A stretch of DNA of 64,000 nucleotides, from contig JAVHYF010000004.1 of assembly GCA_031119205.1 (NCBI GenBank), positions 131,851 through 195,850 of the forward strand, written 5' to 3'. The notes under the pieces are model-generated. The model was not told where the DNA came from and ran no database searches. It saw nothing but the letters and a program-made list of their open reading frames with translations. Source of the stretch: Moraxellaceae bacterium. GTDB taxonomy: Bacteria > Pseudomonadota > Gammaproteobacteria > Burkholderiales > Rhodocyclaceae. Of this stretch, positions 51,116-60,032 are shown one piece after another. Every line of letters starts with the position of its first letter. Position 1 is the first letter of the stretch. The translations under genes and the position numbers were made by a program.

Positions 51116-53998
51116 ATGCAGCTTGCGACCGAGTCGTCCGTCAGCCCGTTCATTCCCGGCACCACGCCGGCCGCGTCTTCCGGCGCTCCCGCCGGCGCCA
51201 TCGCCGACTATCACATCATCCGCCGCAACGGCGCGGTGGTGCCGTTCGAGCCGAACAAGATCGCGGTGGCGATGACCAAGGCCTTCCTGGCGGTCGAAGG
51301 TTCGCATGGTGCAGTGTCGGCCCGCGTGCGCGACGTGGTCGCCCAGCTGACCGATTCCGTGGTGCGTGCATTGCTGCGTCGTCAGCCCCATGGCGGCACC
51401 TTCCATATTGAAGACGTACAGGACCAGGTCGAACTGGCGCTGATGCGTTCGAGCGAGCATGACGTAGCCCGCGCCTACGTGTTGTACCGCGAGAAGCGTT
51501 CGGCCGAGCGTGCTGCCAAGGCCGCCGAGGCACCGCAAGCCCAGCAGGCAACCCTGCATGTGGTGGAGGGTGGCGTGCGCCGCCCGCTCGACATGGCCGC
51601 GCTGAAGGTCATGGTGCAGTCCACTTGCGATGACCTGGGTGATCACGTCAGTGCCGATGCCATCATCGAAGGTGCGCTGCGCAACCTGTACGACGGCGTG
51701 CCGGCCGATGAACTGCGCAAGGCCCTGATCCTGTCCGCCCGCACGCTCATCGAGAAGGAGCCGGACTACAACTACGTGACCGCCCGCTTGCAGCTGCACG
51801 TCATCCGCCTGGAAGTGCTGGGCGAGGAAGTCAGCATCGCCGACATGGCCACCCGCTACGCCGAGTACTTCCCGCGCTACATCAAGCTGGGTATCGAGGC
51901 CGAGCTGCTGGACCCGAAGCTGGCCCAGTACGACCTGGCCCGCATTGCCGCCGCCATCGACTCCAGCCGTGACCTGCAGTTCGGCTACCTCGGCCTGCAG
52001 ACCCTGTACGACCGCTACTTCCTGCACATCGAAGAACGCCGCATCGAGCTGCCGCAGGTGTTCTTCATGCGCGTGGCCATGGGCCTGGCGCTGAACGAAG
52101 TGGACCGCGAAGGCCGTGCCATCGAGTTCTACAACGTGCTGTCGAAGTTCGACTTCATGAGCTCGACGCCGACCCTGTTCAATGCCGGCACGCTGCATTC
52201 GCAACTGTCGTCCTGCTACCTGACGACGGTGGATGACAGCCTGGACGACATCTACGGCGCGATCAAAGAGAACGCCATGCTGCAGAAGTTCGCCGGTGGC
52301 CTGGGCAATGACTGGACGCCGGTGCGCGCGCTGGGCGCCCGCATCAAGGGCACCAACGGCAAGAGCCAGGGCGTCATCCCCTTCCTGAAGGTGGTGAACG
52401 ACACGGCGGTGGCGGTGAACCAGGGTGGCAAGCGCAAGGGCGCCGTCTGCGCCTACCTGGAAACCTGGCACCTGGACATGGACGAGTTCCTGGACCTGCG
52501 CAAGAACACCGGTGACGAGCGCCGTCGTACCCACGACATGAACACCGCGAACTGGATTCCGGACCTGTTCATGAAGCGTGTGATGGAGGGCGGCCAGTGG
52601 ACCCTGTTCTCGCCGTCTGACGTGCCGGACCTGCACGACAAGTACGGCCGCGCCTTCGAAGAGGCCTACACCGAGTACGAGCGCCGTGCCGACCGTGGCG
52701 ACATCAAGCTGTTCCGCCGCCTGCCGGCCCAGCAGCTGTGGCGCAAGATGCTGACCATGCTGTTCGAGACCGGCCACCCCTGGATCACCTTCAAGGACCC
52801 GTGCAACATCCGCTCGCCGCAGCAGCACGTCGGTGTGGTGCATAGCTCCAACCTTTGCACCGAGATCACGCTGAATACCTCGGACACCGAGATCGCCGTG
52901 TGCAACCTGGGCTCGGTGAACCTGCCGGCTCACCTGGGCAAGGATGGCGAGCTGGACCACGACAAGCTCAAGCGCACCATCCGTACGGCCATGCGCATGC
53001 TCGACAACGTGGTGGACATCAATTACTACGCCGTCGGCAAGGCCCGTAACTCCAACCTGAAGCACCGTCCGGTCGGCCTGGGCATCATGGGCTTCCAGGA
53101 CTGCCTGCACGCCAAGCGCATCTCCTACGCGTCCGACGACGCCGTCGCTTTCGCCGATCGCTCGATGGAAGCTGTCTGCTACTACGCCTACTGGGCTTCG
53201 ACCGATCTGGCCGAAGAGCGTGGCCGCTACAGCAGCTTCAAGGGCAGCCTGTGGGACCGCGGCATCCTTCCGCTGGACTCCATGAAGTTGCTGGCGGAAG
53301 AGCGGGGCGGCTACCTGGAGGTCGACACCTCTTCGACGCTGGACTGGGAAGCCCTGCGCCGTCGCATCGGCCAGGTCGGCATGCGCAACTCCAACTGCGT
53401 GGCCATCGCACCGACGGCGACCATCTCCAACATCATCGGCGTGGATGCCTGCATCGAGCCGACCTTCCAGAACCTGTTCGTGAAGTCCAATCTCTCCGGC
53501 GAGTTCACCGTGGCCAACGAGAGCCTGGTGCGCGACCTGAAGAAGCTGGGCCTGTGGGACGAGGTCATGGTCGCCGACCTGAAGTACTTCGACGGCTCGC
53601 TGGCCAAGATCGACCGCGTGCCGGCCGAGCTGCGCAGCCTCTACGCCACCGCCTTCGAGATCGAACCGAAGTGGCTGGTCGAGTGCGCGTCGCGTCGTGC
53701 CAAGTGGATCGACCAGGCGCAGAGCCTGAACATCTACATGGCCGGTGCCTCGGGCCGCAAGCTGGACGAGACCTACAAGCTGGCCTGGGTCCGCGGCCTC
53801 AAGACCACCTACTACCTGCGTGCGATGGGTGCCACCAGCGCCGAGAAGTCGACCGGTCGTGGTGGTGAGCTGAACGCCGTGCCGGTGAGTGGCGGTGTGT
53901 CGGCCGCGGCGAGTGCAGCGAGCGGCATGGGTGACGGTGCTGCCGAAAGCGCGAAGTTCTGCTCGATCGACAATCCCGAGTGCGAGGCTTGCCAGTAA
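51116..53998 (+). CDS. nrdA: ribonucleoside-diphosphate reductase alpha subunit
   Basis: The protein has 960 residues. An ATP-cone lies at about 28-120 (IIRRNGAVVPFEPNKIAVAM) and a second cone-like segment at about 155-230 (RRPLDMAALKVMVQSTCDDL). Catalytic cysteines: Cys367 (SSCYLTT), Cys581 (NLCTEITL, thiyl radical) and Cys596 (VCNLGSVN). PTATISNIIG is the substrate-phosphate loop. The tail ends ECEACQ with the C-x-x-C that passes electrons from thioredoxin. It reduces ribonucleotides to deoxyribonucleotides with NrdB. Two cones suggest dATP control of overall activity. Confidence 0.97.
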   Translation: MQLATESSVSPFIPGTTPAASSGAPAGAIADYHIIRRNGAVVPFEPNKIAVAMTKAFLAVEGSHGAVSARVRDVVAQLTDSVVRALLRRQPHGGTFHIEDVQDQVELALMRSSEHDVARAYVLYREKRSAERAAKAAEAPQAQQATLHVVEGGVRRPLDMAALKVMVQSTCDDLGDHVSADAIIEGALRNLYDGVPADELRKALILSARTLIEKEPDYNYVTARLQLHVIRLEVLGEEVSIADMATRYAEYFPRYIKLGIEAELLDPKLAQYDLARIAAAIDSSRDLQFGYLGLQTLYDRYFLHIEERRIELPQVFFMRVAMGLALNEVDREGRAIEFYNVLSKFDFMSSTPTLFNAGTLHSQLSSCYLTTVDDSLDDIYGAIKENAMLQKFAGGLGNDWTPVRALGARIKGTNGKSQGVIPFLKVVNDTAVAVNQGGKRKGAVCAYLETWHLDMDEFLDLRKNTGDERRRTHDMNTANWIPDLFMKRVMEGGQWTLFSPSDVPDLHDKYGRAFEEAYTEYERRADRGDIKLFRRLPAQQLWRKMLTMLFETGHPWITFKDPCNIRSPQQHVGVVHSSNLCTEITLNTSDTEIAVCNLGSVNLPAHLGKDGELDHDKLKRTIRTAMRMLDNVVDINYYAVGKARNSNLKHRPVGLGIMGFQDCLHAKRISYASDDAVAFADRSMEAVCYYAYWASTDLAEERGRYSSFKGSLWDRGILPLDSMKLLAEERGGYLEVDTSSTLDWEALRRRIGQVGMRNSNCVAIAPTATISNIIGVDACIEPTFQNLFVKSNLSGEFTVANESLVRDLKKLGLWDEVMVADLKYFDGSLAKIDRVPAELRSLYATAFEIEPKWLVECASRRAKWIDQAQSLNIYMAGASGRKLDETYKLAWVRGLKTTYYLRAMGATSAEKSTGRGGELNAVPVSGGVSAAASAASGMGDGAAESAKFCSIDNPECEACQ

Positions 53999-54656
53999 GC
54001 GAGCCGAGATTGAGGCGAGGCCACACAACCCCACCCGCCGCGCAAGCGGTGGGTTGAAGAGTGAAGCCCGTCGCGAAGCGATAGTGCGCATCGATGTGTG
54101 ACGCTTGCCGGTAAGCAAGCCGACGCAACCGCAAGCAAGTGACGAAGTTCGTCACTTGCTTGCGGTTGCGGGAGATGTGAAGTGCTGGTGGTGGCGCCCG
54201 ATGCGCGGCCGCCGGTTGCTGGAGAGCGAGCATTCATGCGCCTCTCCGCGATGTCGTGGCAAGTGTGGAGGGTTTGTCGTCCGTCGCAGGATGGCAGGTT
54301 TCCACGGGTGAGGGAGCGTTGCCTGGCAGTGTGCTGAGTCGGTCGACGGTGCTCGTTGTCGATCACGCGACGGGTGATGGATGTGGTGTCGGCACGACGC
54401 GTCGTGTGTCGACACGAGAAGAAATTTTTCGACGGGGCGACGAGCGGTTTACGCGCATGAAGATGCATCGCGAGAGTCGATGCAGCGCAGCAGCGATGCC
54501 CGGAGAACGAGGATTGGCGCGCGTCTACGCGAAGTGGTCAGTGATGCGATGAAGTGCGTGTTTGTTGCACGAAGCACACAACATCACAGCGGCATGTGCG
54601 ACACGACTCAAGAAAAATATTGATTGCGACGACAACTTGGATTAAAGGATAAGAGA
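53999..54656. other. long nrdA-nrdB spacer with palindromes and a partial copy of the nrdA end
   Basis: No gene is supported. It holds CAACCCCACCCG pairing imperfectly with GCGGTGGGTTG (54027-54056), a near-copy of the nrdA 3' end (GCTTGCCGGTAAGCAAGCCG at 54103, versus 53987), and the 47-nt palindrome at 54124-54170. The last 100 bases are AT-rich and end in a TAAAGGATAAGAGA leader before nrdB, so an nrdB promoter may lie there. Confidence 0.5.
54124..54170. repeat. 47-nt perfect palindrome
   Basis: CGCAACCGCAAGCAAGTGAC GAA, one base, and its exact complement: two 23-base arms around a single central base. No T-run follows, so simple termination is not obvious; a Rho-independent end with a weak tail or a protein-binding or cruciform site is possible. 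Confidence 0.85.
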
Positions 54657-55850
54657 ATGCTCAACTTTGAAGATGAACTGAGCCCGGTGATTCACACACA
54701 GCCCCGCGTCGAACCAGTCAATTCGCATACTGCGATGCCGCAATCGCAAACGGGACTGTCTTCCTCTTTCTCCGCCAAAGCCTCGTTGTCCTCCACCGCT
54801 TCCGCAACCACCACCTCCGGGCAAGCCGACGACCGTCGCATCAACGTCGCTGACAAGCGCGTGATCAATGGCGCGACCGACGTGAACCAGCTGGTGCCGT
54901 TCAAGTACAAGTGGGCCTGGGAGAAGTACCTGGCGACCTGCGCCAACCACTGGATGCCGCAGGAGATCAACATGGCGCGCGACATCGCGCTGTGGAAGGA
55001 CCCGAACGGCCTGACCGAAGACGAGCGTCGCATCGTCAAGCGCAACCTCGGCTTCTTCGTCACTGCCGACTCGCTGGCTGCCAACAACATCGTGCTGGGC
55101 ACCTACCGCCACATCACGGCGCCCGAGTGCCGCCAGTTCCTGCTGCGCCAGGCCTTCGAAGAGGCGATCCACACCCACGCCTACCAGTACATCGTCGAGT
55201 CGCTGGGTCTGGATGAAGGGGAGATCTTCAACGCCTATCACGAGGTCGATGTGATCCGCGCCAAGGACGAGTTCCTGGTGCCCTTCATCGACATCCTGAC
55301 CGACCCGAACTTCAAGACCGGCACGCTCGAGACCGACCAGCAACTGCTGCGTTCGCTGATCGTCTTCGCCTGCATCATGGAAGGCCTGTTCTTCTACGTC
55401 GGCTTCGCGCAGATCCTGGCGCTGGGTCGCCAGAACAAGATGACTGGTGCGGCCGAGCAGTACCAGTACATCCTGCGTGACGAGTCGATGCACTGCAATT
55501 TCGGTATCGACCTGATCAACACGATCAAACTCGAGAACCCTCAACTCTGGACGCCGGAGTTCCGTGAAGAGATCCGTGGCCTGTTCCAGCAGGGCGTCGA
55601 GCTGGAGTACCGCTACGCCGAGGACACCATGCCGCGCGGCGTGCTGGGTCTCAATGCATCGATGTTCAAGGAATACCTGCGCTTCATCGCCAACCGTCGC
55701 TGCCAGCAGATCGGTCTCGATGCGATCTACCCGGGCGCAGAGAACCCCTTCCCGTGGATGAGCGAAATGCTCGACCTCAAGAAGGAACGCAACTTCTTCG
55801 AAACCCGTGTGATCGAGTATCAGACGGGTGGGGCTTTAAGTTGGGATTGA
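54657..55850 (+). CDS. nrdB: ribonucleoside-diphosphate reductase beta subunit
   Basis: The protein has 397 residues from ATG 54657, after TAAAGGATAAGAGA; a longer frame to 54624 is rejected. The first 65 residues are Ser/Thr-rich and probably disordered. Metal ligands: Asp in [12 protein letters not shown], Glu and His in [13 protein letters not shown], Glu in MEGLFF, Glu and His in [10 protein letters not shown]. The radical Tyr is that of HAYQY. It supplies the tyrosyl radical to NrdA. The C-terminal tail (QTGGALSWD) docks to NrdA. A terminator follows. Confidence 0.96.
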   Translation: MLNFEDELSPVIHTQPRVEPVNSHTAMPQSQTGLSSSFSAKASLSSTASATTTSGQADDRRINVADKRVINGATDVNQLVPFKYKWAWEKYLATCANHWMPQEINMARDIALWKDPNGLTEDERRIVKRNLGFFVTADSLAANNIVLGTYRHITAPECRQFLLRQAFEEAIHTHAYQYIVESLGLDEGEIFNAYHEVDVIRAKDEFLVPFIDILTDPNFKTGTLETDQQLLRSLIVFACIMEGLFFYVGFAQILALGRQNKMTGAAEQYQYILRDESMHCNFGIDLINTIKLENPQLWTPEFREEIRGLFQQGVELEYRYAEDTMPRGVLGLNASMFKEYLRFIANRRCQQIGLDAIYPGAENPFPWMSEMLDLKKERNFFETRVIEYQTGGALSWD

Positions 55851-55877
55851 TGACGAGCCATCACTACCGCTTTCAGG

Positions 55878-55929
55878 ACGCACCGCGTCTGTCCCGCGAT
55901 TCTTTCGCGGGGCAGGGCGGTGCGTTTTT
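55878..55929 (+). terminator. rho-independent terminator of nrdB
   Basis: ACGCACCGC pairs with GCGGTGCGT; inside, CCCGCGA pairs with TCGCGGG. TTTTTCC follows directly. It lies 27 bases after the nrdB stop. Confidence 0.85.
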
Positions 55930-55982
55930 CCATTCAGGATCCAAGAATGCCGCGCATGTCGCGGCTGTATCTGCCGTGCATG

Positions 55983-56010
55983 AGCACGGTGTTGCACCAA
56001 CCACCGTGCT
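55983..56010 (+). other. hairpin upstream of the H1-like gene
   Basis: AGCACGGTG and CACCGTGCT form a 9-bp stem with a 10-nt loop. GGGGCGGTGCTTTTTTG follows 20 bases later and could pair alternatively with the GCACCAAC loop, so this may be a second terminator or an attenuator for the next gene. Confidence 0.45.
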
Positions 56011-56078
56011 GTCACAGGCGGGGCGGTGCTTTTTTGTAGGCTGACCAACCTGTACTGCTAACTGAAGGAGGTGTAACC

Positions 56079-57020
56079 ATGGCAACTGCTGCCAAACCCG
56101 TGAAGAAGGCCGCTGCGAAGCCGGCCGCCAAGAAGGCTGCGCCGGCGAAGAAGGCCGCGGCCAAGCCCGCAGCCAAGAAGGTCGCCGCCAAGCCGGCCGC
56201 CAAGAAGGCTGCTGCCAAGCCTGCAGTGAAGAAGGCTGCACCGAAGGCCAAGCCGGTTGCGAAGAAGGCTGCTGCCAAGCCCGCAGTGAAGAAGGCTGCA
56301 CCGAAGGCCAAGCCGGCTGCCAAGAAGGCTGTCGCCAAGCCCGCAGTGAAGAAGGTTGCTGCCAAGCCCGCAGTGAAGAAGGCAGCACCGAAGGCCAAGC
56401 CCGCAGCGAAGAAAGTTGCCGCCAAGCCGGCCGCCAAGAAGGTCGCAGCCAAGCCCGCAGTGAAGAAGGTTGCCGCTAAGCCGGCTGCCAAGAAGGCTGC
56501 TCCGAAGGCCAAGCCCGCAGCGAAGAAGGTTGCTGCGAAGCCGGCCGCCAAGAAGGCTGCTCCGAAGGCCAAGCCGGCTGCGAAGAAGGCTCCTGCCAAG
56601 AAGCCGGCGGCTGCCAAGCCCGCTGCGAAGAAGGCTGCTCCGGCCAAGAAGCCGGCGGCTGCCAAGCCCGCTGCAAAAAAGGCCCCGGCAAAAAAAAAGT
56701 CGGTAGCTAAGAAACCGGCCGCGAAGCCTGCCGCTGCTGCAGCACCTGCTGCGGCTGCGGCCCCGGCTCCTGCGGCCAAGCCGGTTGCCAAGAAGGCTCC
56801 GGCCAAGAAAGCTGCTCCGAAGGCCAAGCCTGTCGAGAAGAAGGAAGCTGCCAAGCCCGCAGCTGCACCGGCCCCCGCGCCTGCTGCTGCACCGGCCGCC
56901 CCGGCTGCTCCTGCTCCCGCACCGGAAGCCAAGCCTTCGACCGCTGCTACGCCGGGCCTGAAGTCGTCGCTGAATCCGACTGCTGCCTGGCCGTTCCCGA
57001 CGGGTTCGCGTCCGTCCTGA
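56079..57020 (+). CDS. histone H1-like Lys/Ala/Pro-rich protein (AlgP type)
   Basis: The protein has 313 residues made almost wholly of repeats of the type KPAAKKAAPKA and KPAVKKVAAKP, highly basic, with an acidic-free body and a Pro/Ala-rich end (PAPAAAPAAPAAPAPAPEAK). The DNA itself is internally repetitive, so the gene is prone to length change. Such proteins resemble eukaryotic histone H1 tails and AlgP (AlgR3) of Pseudomonas; they bind DNA without strong sequence preference and are thought to shape the nucleoid or promoters. A very good ribosome site (AAGGAGGTG) and strong terminator suggest high expression. Confidence 0.9.
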   Translation: MATAAKPVKKAAAKPAAKKAAPAKKAAAKPAAKKVAAKPAAKKAAAKPAVKKAAPKAKPVAKKAAAKPAVKKAAPKAKPAAKKAVAKPAVKKVAAKPAVKKAAPKAKPAAKKVAAKPAAKKVAAKPAVKKVAAKPAAKKAAPKAKPAAKKVAAKPAAKKAAPKAKPAAKKAPAKKPAAAKPAAKKAAPAKKPAAAKPAAKKAPAKKKSVAKKPAAKPAAAAAPAAAAAPAPAAKPVAKKAPAKKAAPKAKPVEKKEAAKPAAAPAPAPAAAPAAPAAPAPAPEAKPSTAATPGLKSSLNPTAAWPFPTGSRPS

Positions 57021-57043
57021 GCGACAGCGTTTCAGCGCTCAAG

Positions 57044-57072
57044 CGGGTGTCCTCAGGACACCCGTTTTTTTT
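57044..57072 (+). terminator. rho-independent terminator of the H1-like gene
   Basis: CGGGTGTCC and GGACACCCG (9-bp stem, loop TCA) followed by eight T. It lies 23 bases after the stop. Confidence 0.95.
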
Positions 57073-57104
57073 CGCCTCCCGCATGCGCCGTAGCCTCCGA
57101 CAAG

Positions 57105-57128
57105 AAAAACGGCGCACGAGGCGCCGTT
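57105..57128 (-). terminator. rho-independent terminator of the outer-membrane protein/TerC transcript
   Basis: On the minus strand AACGGCGC and GCGCCGTT form an 8-bp stem with a 5-nt loop, followed by TTTTCTTG. It lies about 30 bases past the stop of the barrel protein. Confidence 0.8.
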
Positions 57129-57158
57129 GTGTTCTTTCTGCTGGTGGAGGCAGGTATG

Positions 57159-57746
57159 TCAGAAGCGTAGCCCCACGCCGACACCAAGACTGCCTTGCGA
57201 CCACACGCCGCTCTGGATGCGGGCGCGACAGCCGCCGCTGCATACGACGTCGGTTTCCGCGTCGAACAGCACACCGATCCAGCGAGCCTCCAGTCGCAAT
57301 CCGAGATTGCGGGCAGGGCGCCATTCATAGCCGCCATAGAGGCTGAACGAGGGCTGGTAATCGCGCGTTCCCGGCGTCTCCAGCTGACTGCCGCCGAGCA
57401 TGAACCCTACATACATACTGCCTTTGTCGGGGTTCGGTTCGACGTACTTCACGCCGCCGAATTGCAGGTGGTAGGCGCGCAGCTTGCCCTGAGCGCCTGG
57501 TTCGAACTCATGCTGGCTGCTGGACGCGTAGAACTCCAGCGCGGTGTCCTGGCTGTACGGGATAGCAAGCAGGATGTCGAGTGAGGGGGCAGGCTTCAGA
57601 CCGGTGATGCTGTTGCTGCCTGTCGTGGTTGATTCGATGTTGGCAGCGCCGCGATAGGTGCCGTAGCCATACACCGCCAGCCCCTCCGCGGCGGCGCTAT
57701 GAGCCCATGCCGCGCTTGCCGCAAGCAATAGTGGGGCGAGTTTCAT
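57159..57746 (-). CDS. small outer-membrane beta-barrel protein
   Basis: The protein has 195 residues. A signal peptide (MKLAPLLLAASAAWAHSAAA) precedes about eight amphipathic strands (LAVYGYGTYRG; HLQFGGVKYVEP; MYVGFMLGGSQL; FSLYGGYEWRP; LGLRLEARWIGVLF), with a terminal Phe (GVGVGLRF) that is the BAM-insertion signal. Two Cys (CSGGC) stand in one loop and may form a disulphide. It resembles OmpA/OmpW-size barrels with no identified ligand. Its start overlaps the terC stop (ATGA), so the two are co-translated, which links it to the TerC transporter. Confidence 0.8.
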   Translation of the reverse strand: MKLAPLLLAASAAWAHSAAAEGLAVYGYGTYRGAANIESTTTGSNSITGLKPAPSLDILLAIPYSQDTALEFYASSSQHEFEPGAQGKLRAYHLQFGGVKYVEPNPDKGSMYVGFMLGGSQLETPGTRDYQPSFSLYGGYEWRPARNLGLRLEARWIGVLFDAETDVVCSGGCRARIQSGVWSQGSLGVGVGLRF

Positions 57747-58480
57747 GGCGCGTCCTTGTTCAGGCGGATGGCGTCATGGCGCTTGCGCAGGCGGATGTTG
57801 ATCAACTCGACGACGATCGAGAACGCCATCGCGAAGTAGATGTAACCCTTGGGCACATGCGTGTCCAGACCTTCGGCGACGAGGGTCACGCCCACGAGCA
57901 CCAGGAAGGACAGTGCCAGCATCTTGATGGTTGGATTGGCGTCGACGAATTCGCCGATCGGTCGCGCCGCGACCATCATCACGCCTACCGATACGACGAT
58001 CGCGATGACCATCACGCTGAGCTGATCCGCCAGGCCGACCGCAGTGATCACCGAGTCCAGCGAGAAGACGATGTCGATCACCGCGATCTGGGCCAGCACG
58101 CTGGCGTAGCTGGCAACCTTGGTCGTCTTGTGATCATCCGGTCCGGGCATTTCCAGCGAGTGGTGGATCTCGTGGACGCTCTTCCATAGCAGGAACAGGC
58201 CACCACCGATCAGGATGATGTCGCGGCCGGAGATCTCCTGTCCGAAAGCCGAGAACAACGGGGCGGTCAGCTGCATGATCCACGACAGTGTTGCCAGCAG
58301 GGCGATGCGTGAGCCCATTGCCAGCATCAGGCCCAGACGGCGTGCCGAGTTGCGCTGCGCTTCCGGCAGCCGGCCGACCAGGATCGAGATGAAGATGATG
58401 TTGTCGATACCGAGCACGATTTCCAGCGCGGTCAGGGTAAGCAGTGCAACCCAGGCATTGGGGTCTGATAGCCATTCCAT
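57743..58480 (-). CDS. TerC-family integral membrane protein
   Basis: The protein has 245 residues with about seven helices. The family's acidic in-membrane motifs are seen: ALEIVLGIDNIIFISIL and AVIDIVFSLDSVITAVG, each with paired Asp, plus the central GRDIILIGGGLFLLWKS. TerC proteins are linked to manganese export or metal handling for exoenzymes, and to tellurite resistance; the substrate here is not known. It lies 33 bases after the SNase-like gene, with no yybP-ykoY-type leader between. The neighbouring barrel protein may act with it. Confidence 0.9.
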   Translation of the reverse strand: MEWLSDPNAWVALLTLTALEIVLGIDNIIFISILVGRLPEAQRNSARRLGLMLAMGSRIALLATLSWIMQLTAPLFSAFGQEISGRDIILIGGGLFLLWKSVHEIHHSLEMPGPDDHKTTKVASYASVLAQIAVIDIVFSLDSVITAVGLADQLSVMVIAIVVSVGVMMVAARPIGEFVDANPTIKMLALSFLVLVGVTLVAEGLDTHVPKGYIYFAMAFSIVVELINIRLRKRHDAIRLNKDAP

Positions 58481-58513
58481 GTGGTCTTCTCCGTATCGGC
58501 AGGTGTTGTGGGT

Positions 58514-59140
58514 TTAGTGGGGGCGCAGCTTGTCGGCGAGATTCTGCCCGCCAACGCGCACGACGGCGGTTGTAACGCCCGAATCGTCGACCGAGACCGG
58601 CTCAAGGGTCATTGCGCCGCTGTCGAGCGCCATCTGCAGGCGCTGCGTCGCGACGTCGCCCGGCAGATTGTCCAGGCCTTGCACGCGGAACTTGCGACCT
58701 TGGTGGAAGAAGGATGTTCCGTCCACTGCGTAGGCGCGGTCCGGCGTATTGCGCGCCTTGAACTCGGGCTGGCTGTCGGGGCTTTTATCCAGTGCGTTGG
58801 CCGTGATCGGGCTGGCCAGCGGCGCCGCAGCTGCAGCTGCTCCGGCCGCTCCGGCACCACCTCCGCATACCTTGCGGGTGCGTGTCCCCTGCGCGGTCTT
58901 CACCTTGATGGTGCGGCACTGGCTGGCGGACTTTGCCGGCCGTGGGGATTTGCTGGCACTGCTCTTCTTGGGGGCTGCTTTCTTTGCGGGCGCTTTGGCC
59001 TTGCTGGCTGAAGGCTTCTTCTGGGTGCTCGATTTGCTGTTCTGGGCAAGCGCCACCGACGGCACGGCATGCGTGAATGCCAGCGTCAGGGTGAGCAGCA
59101 GGAGGCGCAGGATGGGCCGGGCGGGTGAAAACCGGATCAT
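58514..59140 (-). CDS. exported Lys/Ala-rich protein with a degenerate SNase-like C-terminal domain
   Basis: The protein has 208 residues. A signal peptide (residues 1-32, LLLLTLTLAFTHAVPSVALA) is followed by a very basic Lys/Ser/Ala stretch (about 36-75), a Cys-containing segment (QCRTIKVKTAQGTRTRKVC), a Gly/Ala hinge and a C-terminal part AVDGTSFFHQGRKFRVQGLD, LQMALDSGAMTLEPVSVDDS, VVRVGGQNLADKL. This last part follows the SNase order (VVDGDTF..GxxxRLxGID..L..G..V) but the catalytic Asp, Arg and Glu positions are altered, so nuclease activity is unlikely. It could be a nucleic-acid-binding or wall protein. Confidence 0.65.
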   Translation of the reverse strand: MIRFSPARPILRLLLLTLTLAFTHAVPSVALAQNSKSSTQKKPSASKAKAPAKKAAPKKSSASKSPRPAKSASQCRTIKVKTAQGTRTRKVCGGGAGAAGAAAAAAPLASPITANALDKSPDSQPEFKARNTPDRAYAVDGTSFFHQGRKFRVQGLDNLPGDVATQRLQMALDSGAMTLEPVSVDDSGVTTAVVRVGGQNLADKLRPH

Positions 59141-59243
59141 GGCAGGGCAGCGGTACCGCGTCGTTGCGTGGCCGGCATTGTCGCATCGCAGGCGCCCACC
59201 CGCCAGCGCAGGGGCCGACTGTTACAAGACCTGCGCAGACGCC

Positions 59244-60032
59244 TCAGGGGTTGAGCTGCTGGTAGGTTCTCTGCGCGATGTCCAGCAGTTGCGCGCGATC
59301 GAGCTCGCCCGACAGCGCGAAGCTCAGAGGCCCATCCAGCCAGTAGAAGACGCTGATCTTGCCTTCCTGCGCGAAGCGGAAAGCCGTCTCGCGGGTGCTC
59401 GTCAGGTCGCGGCGTACGTACAGGGTGAGGCGGTGGCCTGCGCCGTCCTGGTACATGAACTGGGCGACGGGACTGCCATCGCTGCCCGGCAGCAGCCGGC
59501 CCCCGACCATGGTGAAGCCGTACCCGGCGAGATGTGGCGCGCGCAGCTTGGTGCCCAGCCGCTTCGACAGCCAGGCGACGAGATGTGCTTCCTGGTCTGC
59601 GCCGACCTCCACGGGGTGGCGCACCTCCGGCACATAGACCGCGTGGGCGTAGGCCGCTTCGCGCCAGAAGGTGATCTCCGGCAAGTCGGGTGAGTTGCGT
59701 TCGACCATCAGCGCGCACAGGTAGCCCAGCACGCCTCCCACCAGCATCCAGGCTGCTGCCACTGCGTAGCGCACCGGTGAGCGTCGCGAGGCCCGCTTTG
59801 CCGTCTTGAGGAGGCGCTCGGGTACCGCCGTATGGGCCAGCGCATCGTAGCGCTGGCGCAGCAAGCGGTCGTGGTGCTGCCATTCGCGCACGCGCTCCAG
59901 ATCGTCAGGATGGTCGTGCAGCCAGCGCTCGAAGGTGGCCCGCTCCTCGACGTCCAGACGATCGTCGACGTAACGGGAGAGCAGCGCCTCGCGCTCGCTG
60001 GCGGATGGGGTGGCGTTGGGCTTGCCACTCAT
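59244..60032 (-). CDS. anti-sigma factor (transmembrane)
   Basis: The protein has 262 residues from ATG 60032, overlapping the stop of the sigma gene by four bases. A cytoplasmic N-terminal domain (LLSRYVDDRLDVEERATFER WLHDHPDD) is followed by one transmembrane helix (YAVAAAWMLVGGVLGYLCALMV, about residues 95-115) and a periplasmic domain. The H-x3-C-x2-C zinc motif of ZAS proteins is absent. It is expected to hold the ECF sigma factor inactive until a periplasmic signal is received. A longer frame to 60404 is a shadow of the sigma gene and is rejected. Confidence 0.88.
   Translation of the reverse strand: MSGKPNATPSASEREALLSRYVDDRLDVEERATFERWLHDHPDDLERVREWQHHDRLLRQRYDALAHTAVPERLLKTAKRASRRSPVRYAVAAAWMLVGGVLGYLCALMVERNSPDLPEITFWREAAYAHAVYVPEVRHPVEVGADQEAHLVAWLSKRLGTKLRAPHLAGYGFTMVGGRLLPGSDGSPVAQFMYQDGAGHRLTLYVRRDLTSTRETAFRFAQEGKISVFYWLDGPLSFALSGELDRAQLLDIAQRTYQQLNP

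Noticed and set aside
51077..54118. 1013-codon minus-strand frame across nrdA
   Set aside because: Antisense shadow; nrdA on the plus strand has all catalytic residues.
58481..58513. yybP-ykoY manganese riboswitch before terC
   Set aside because: Only 33 bases separate terC from the upstream gene, too short for this element.
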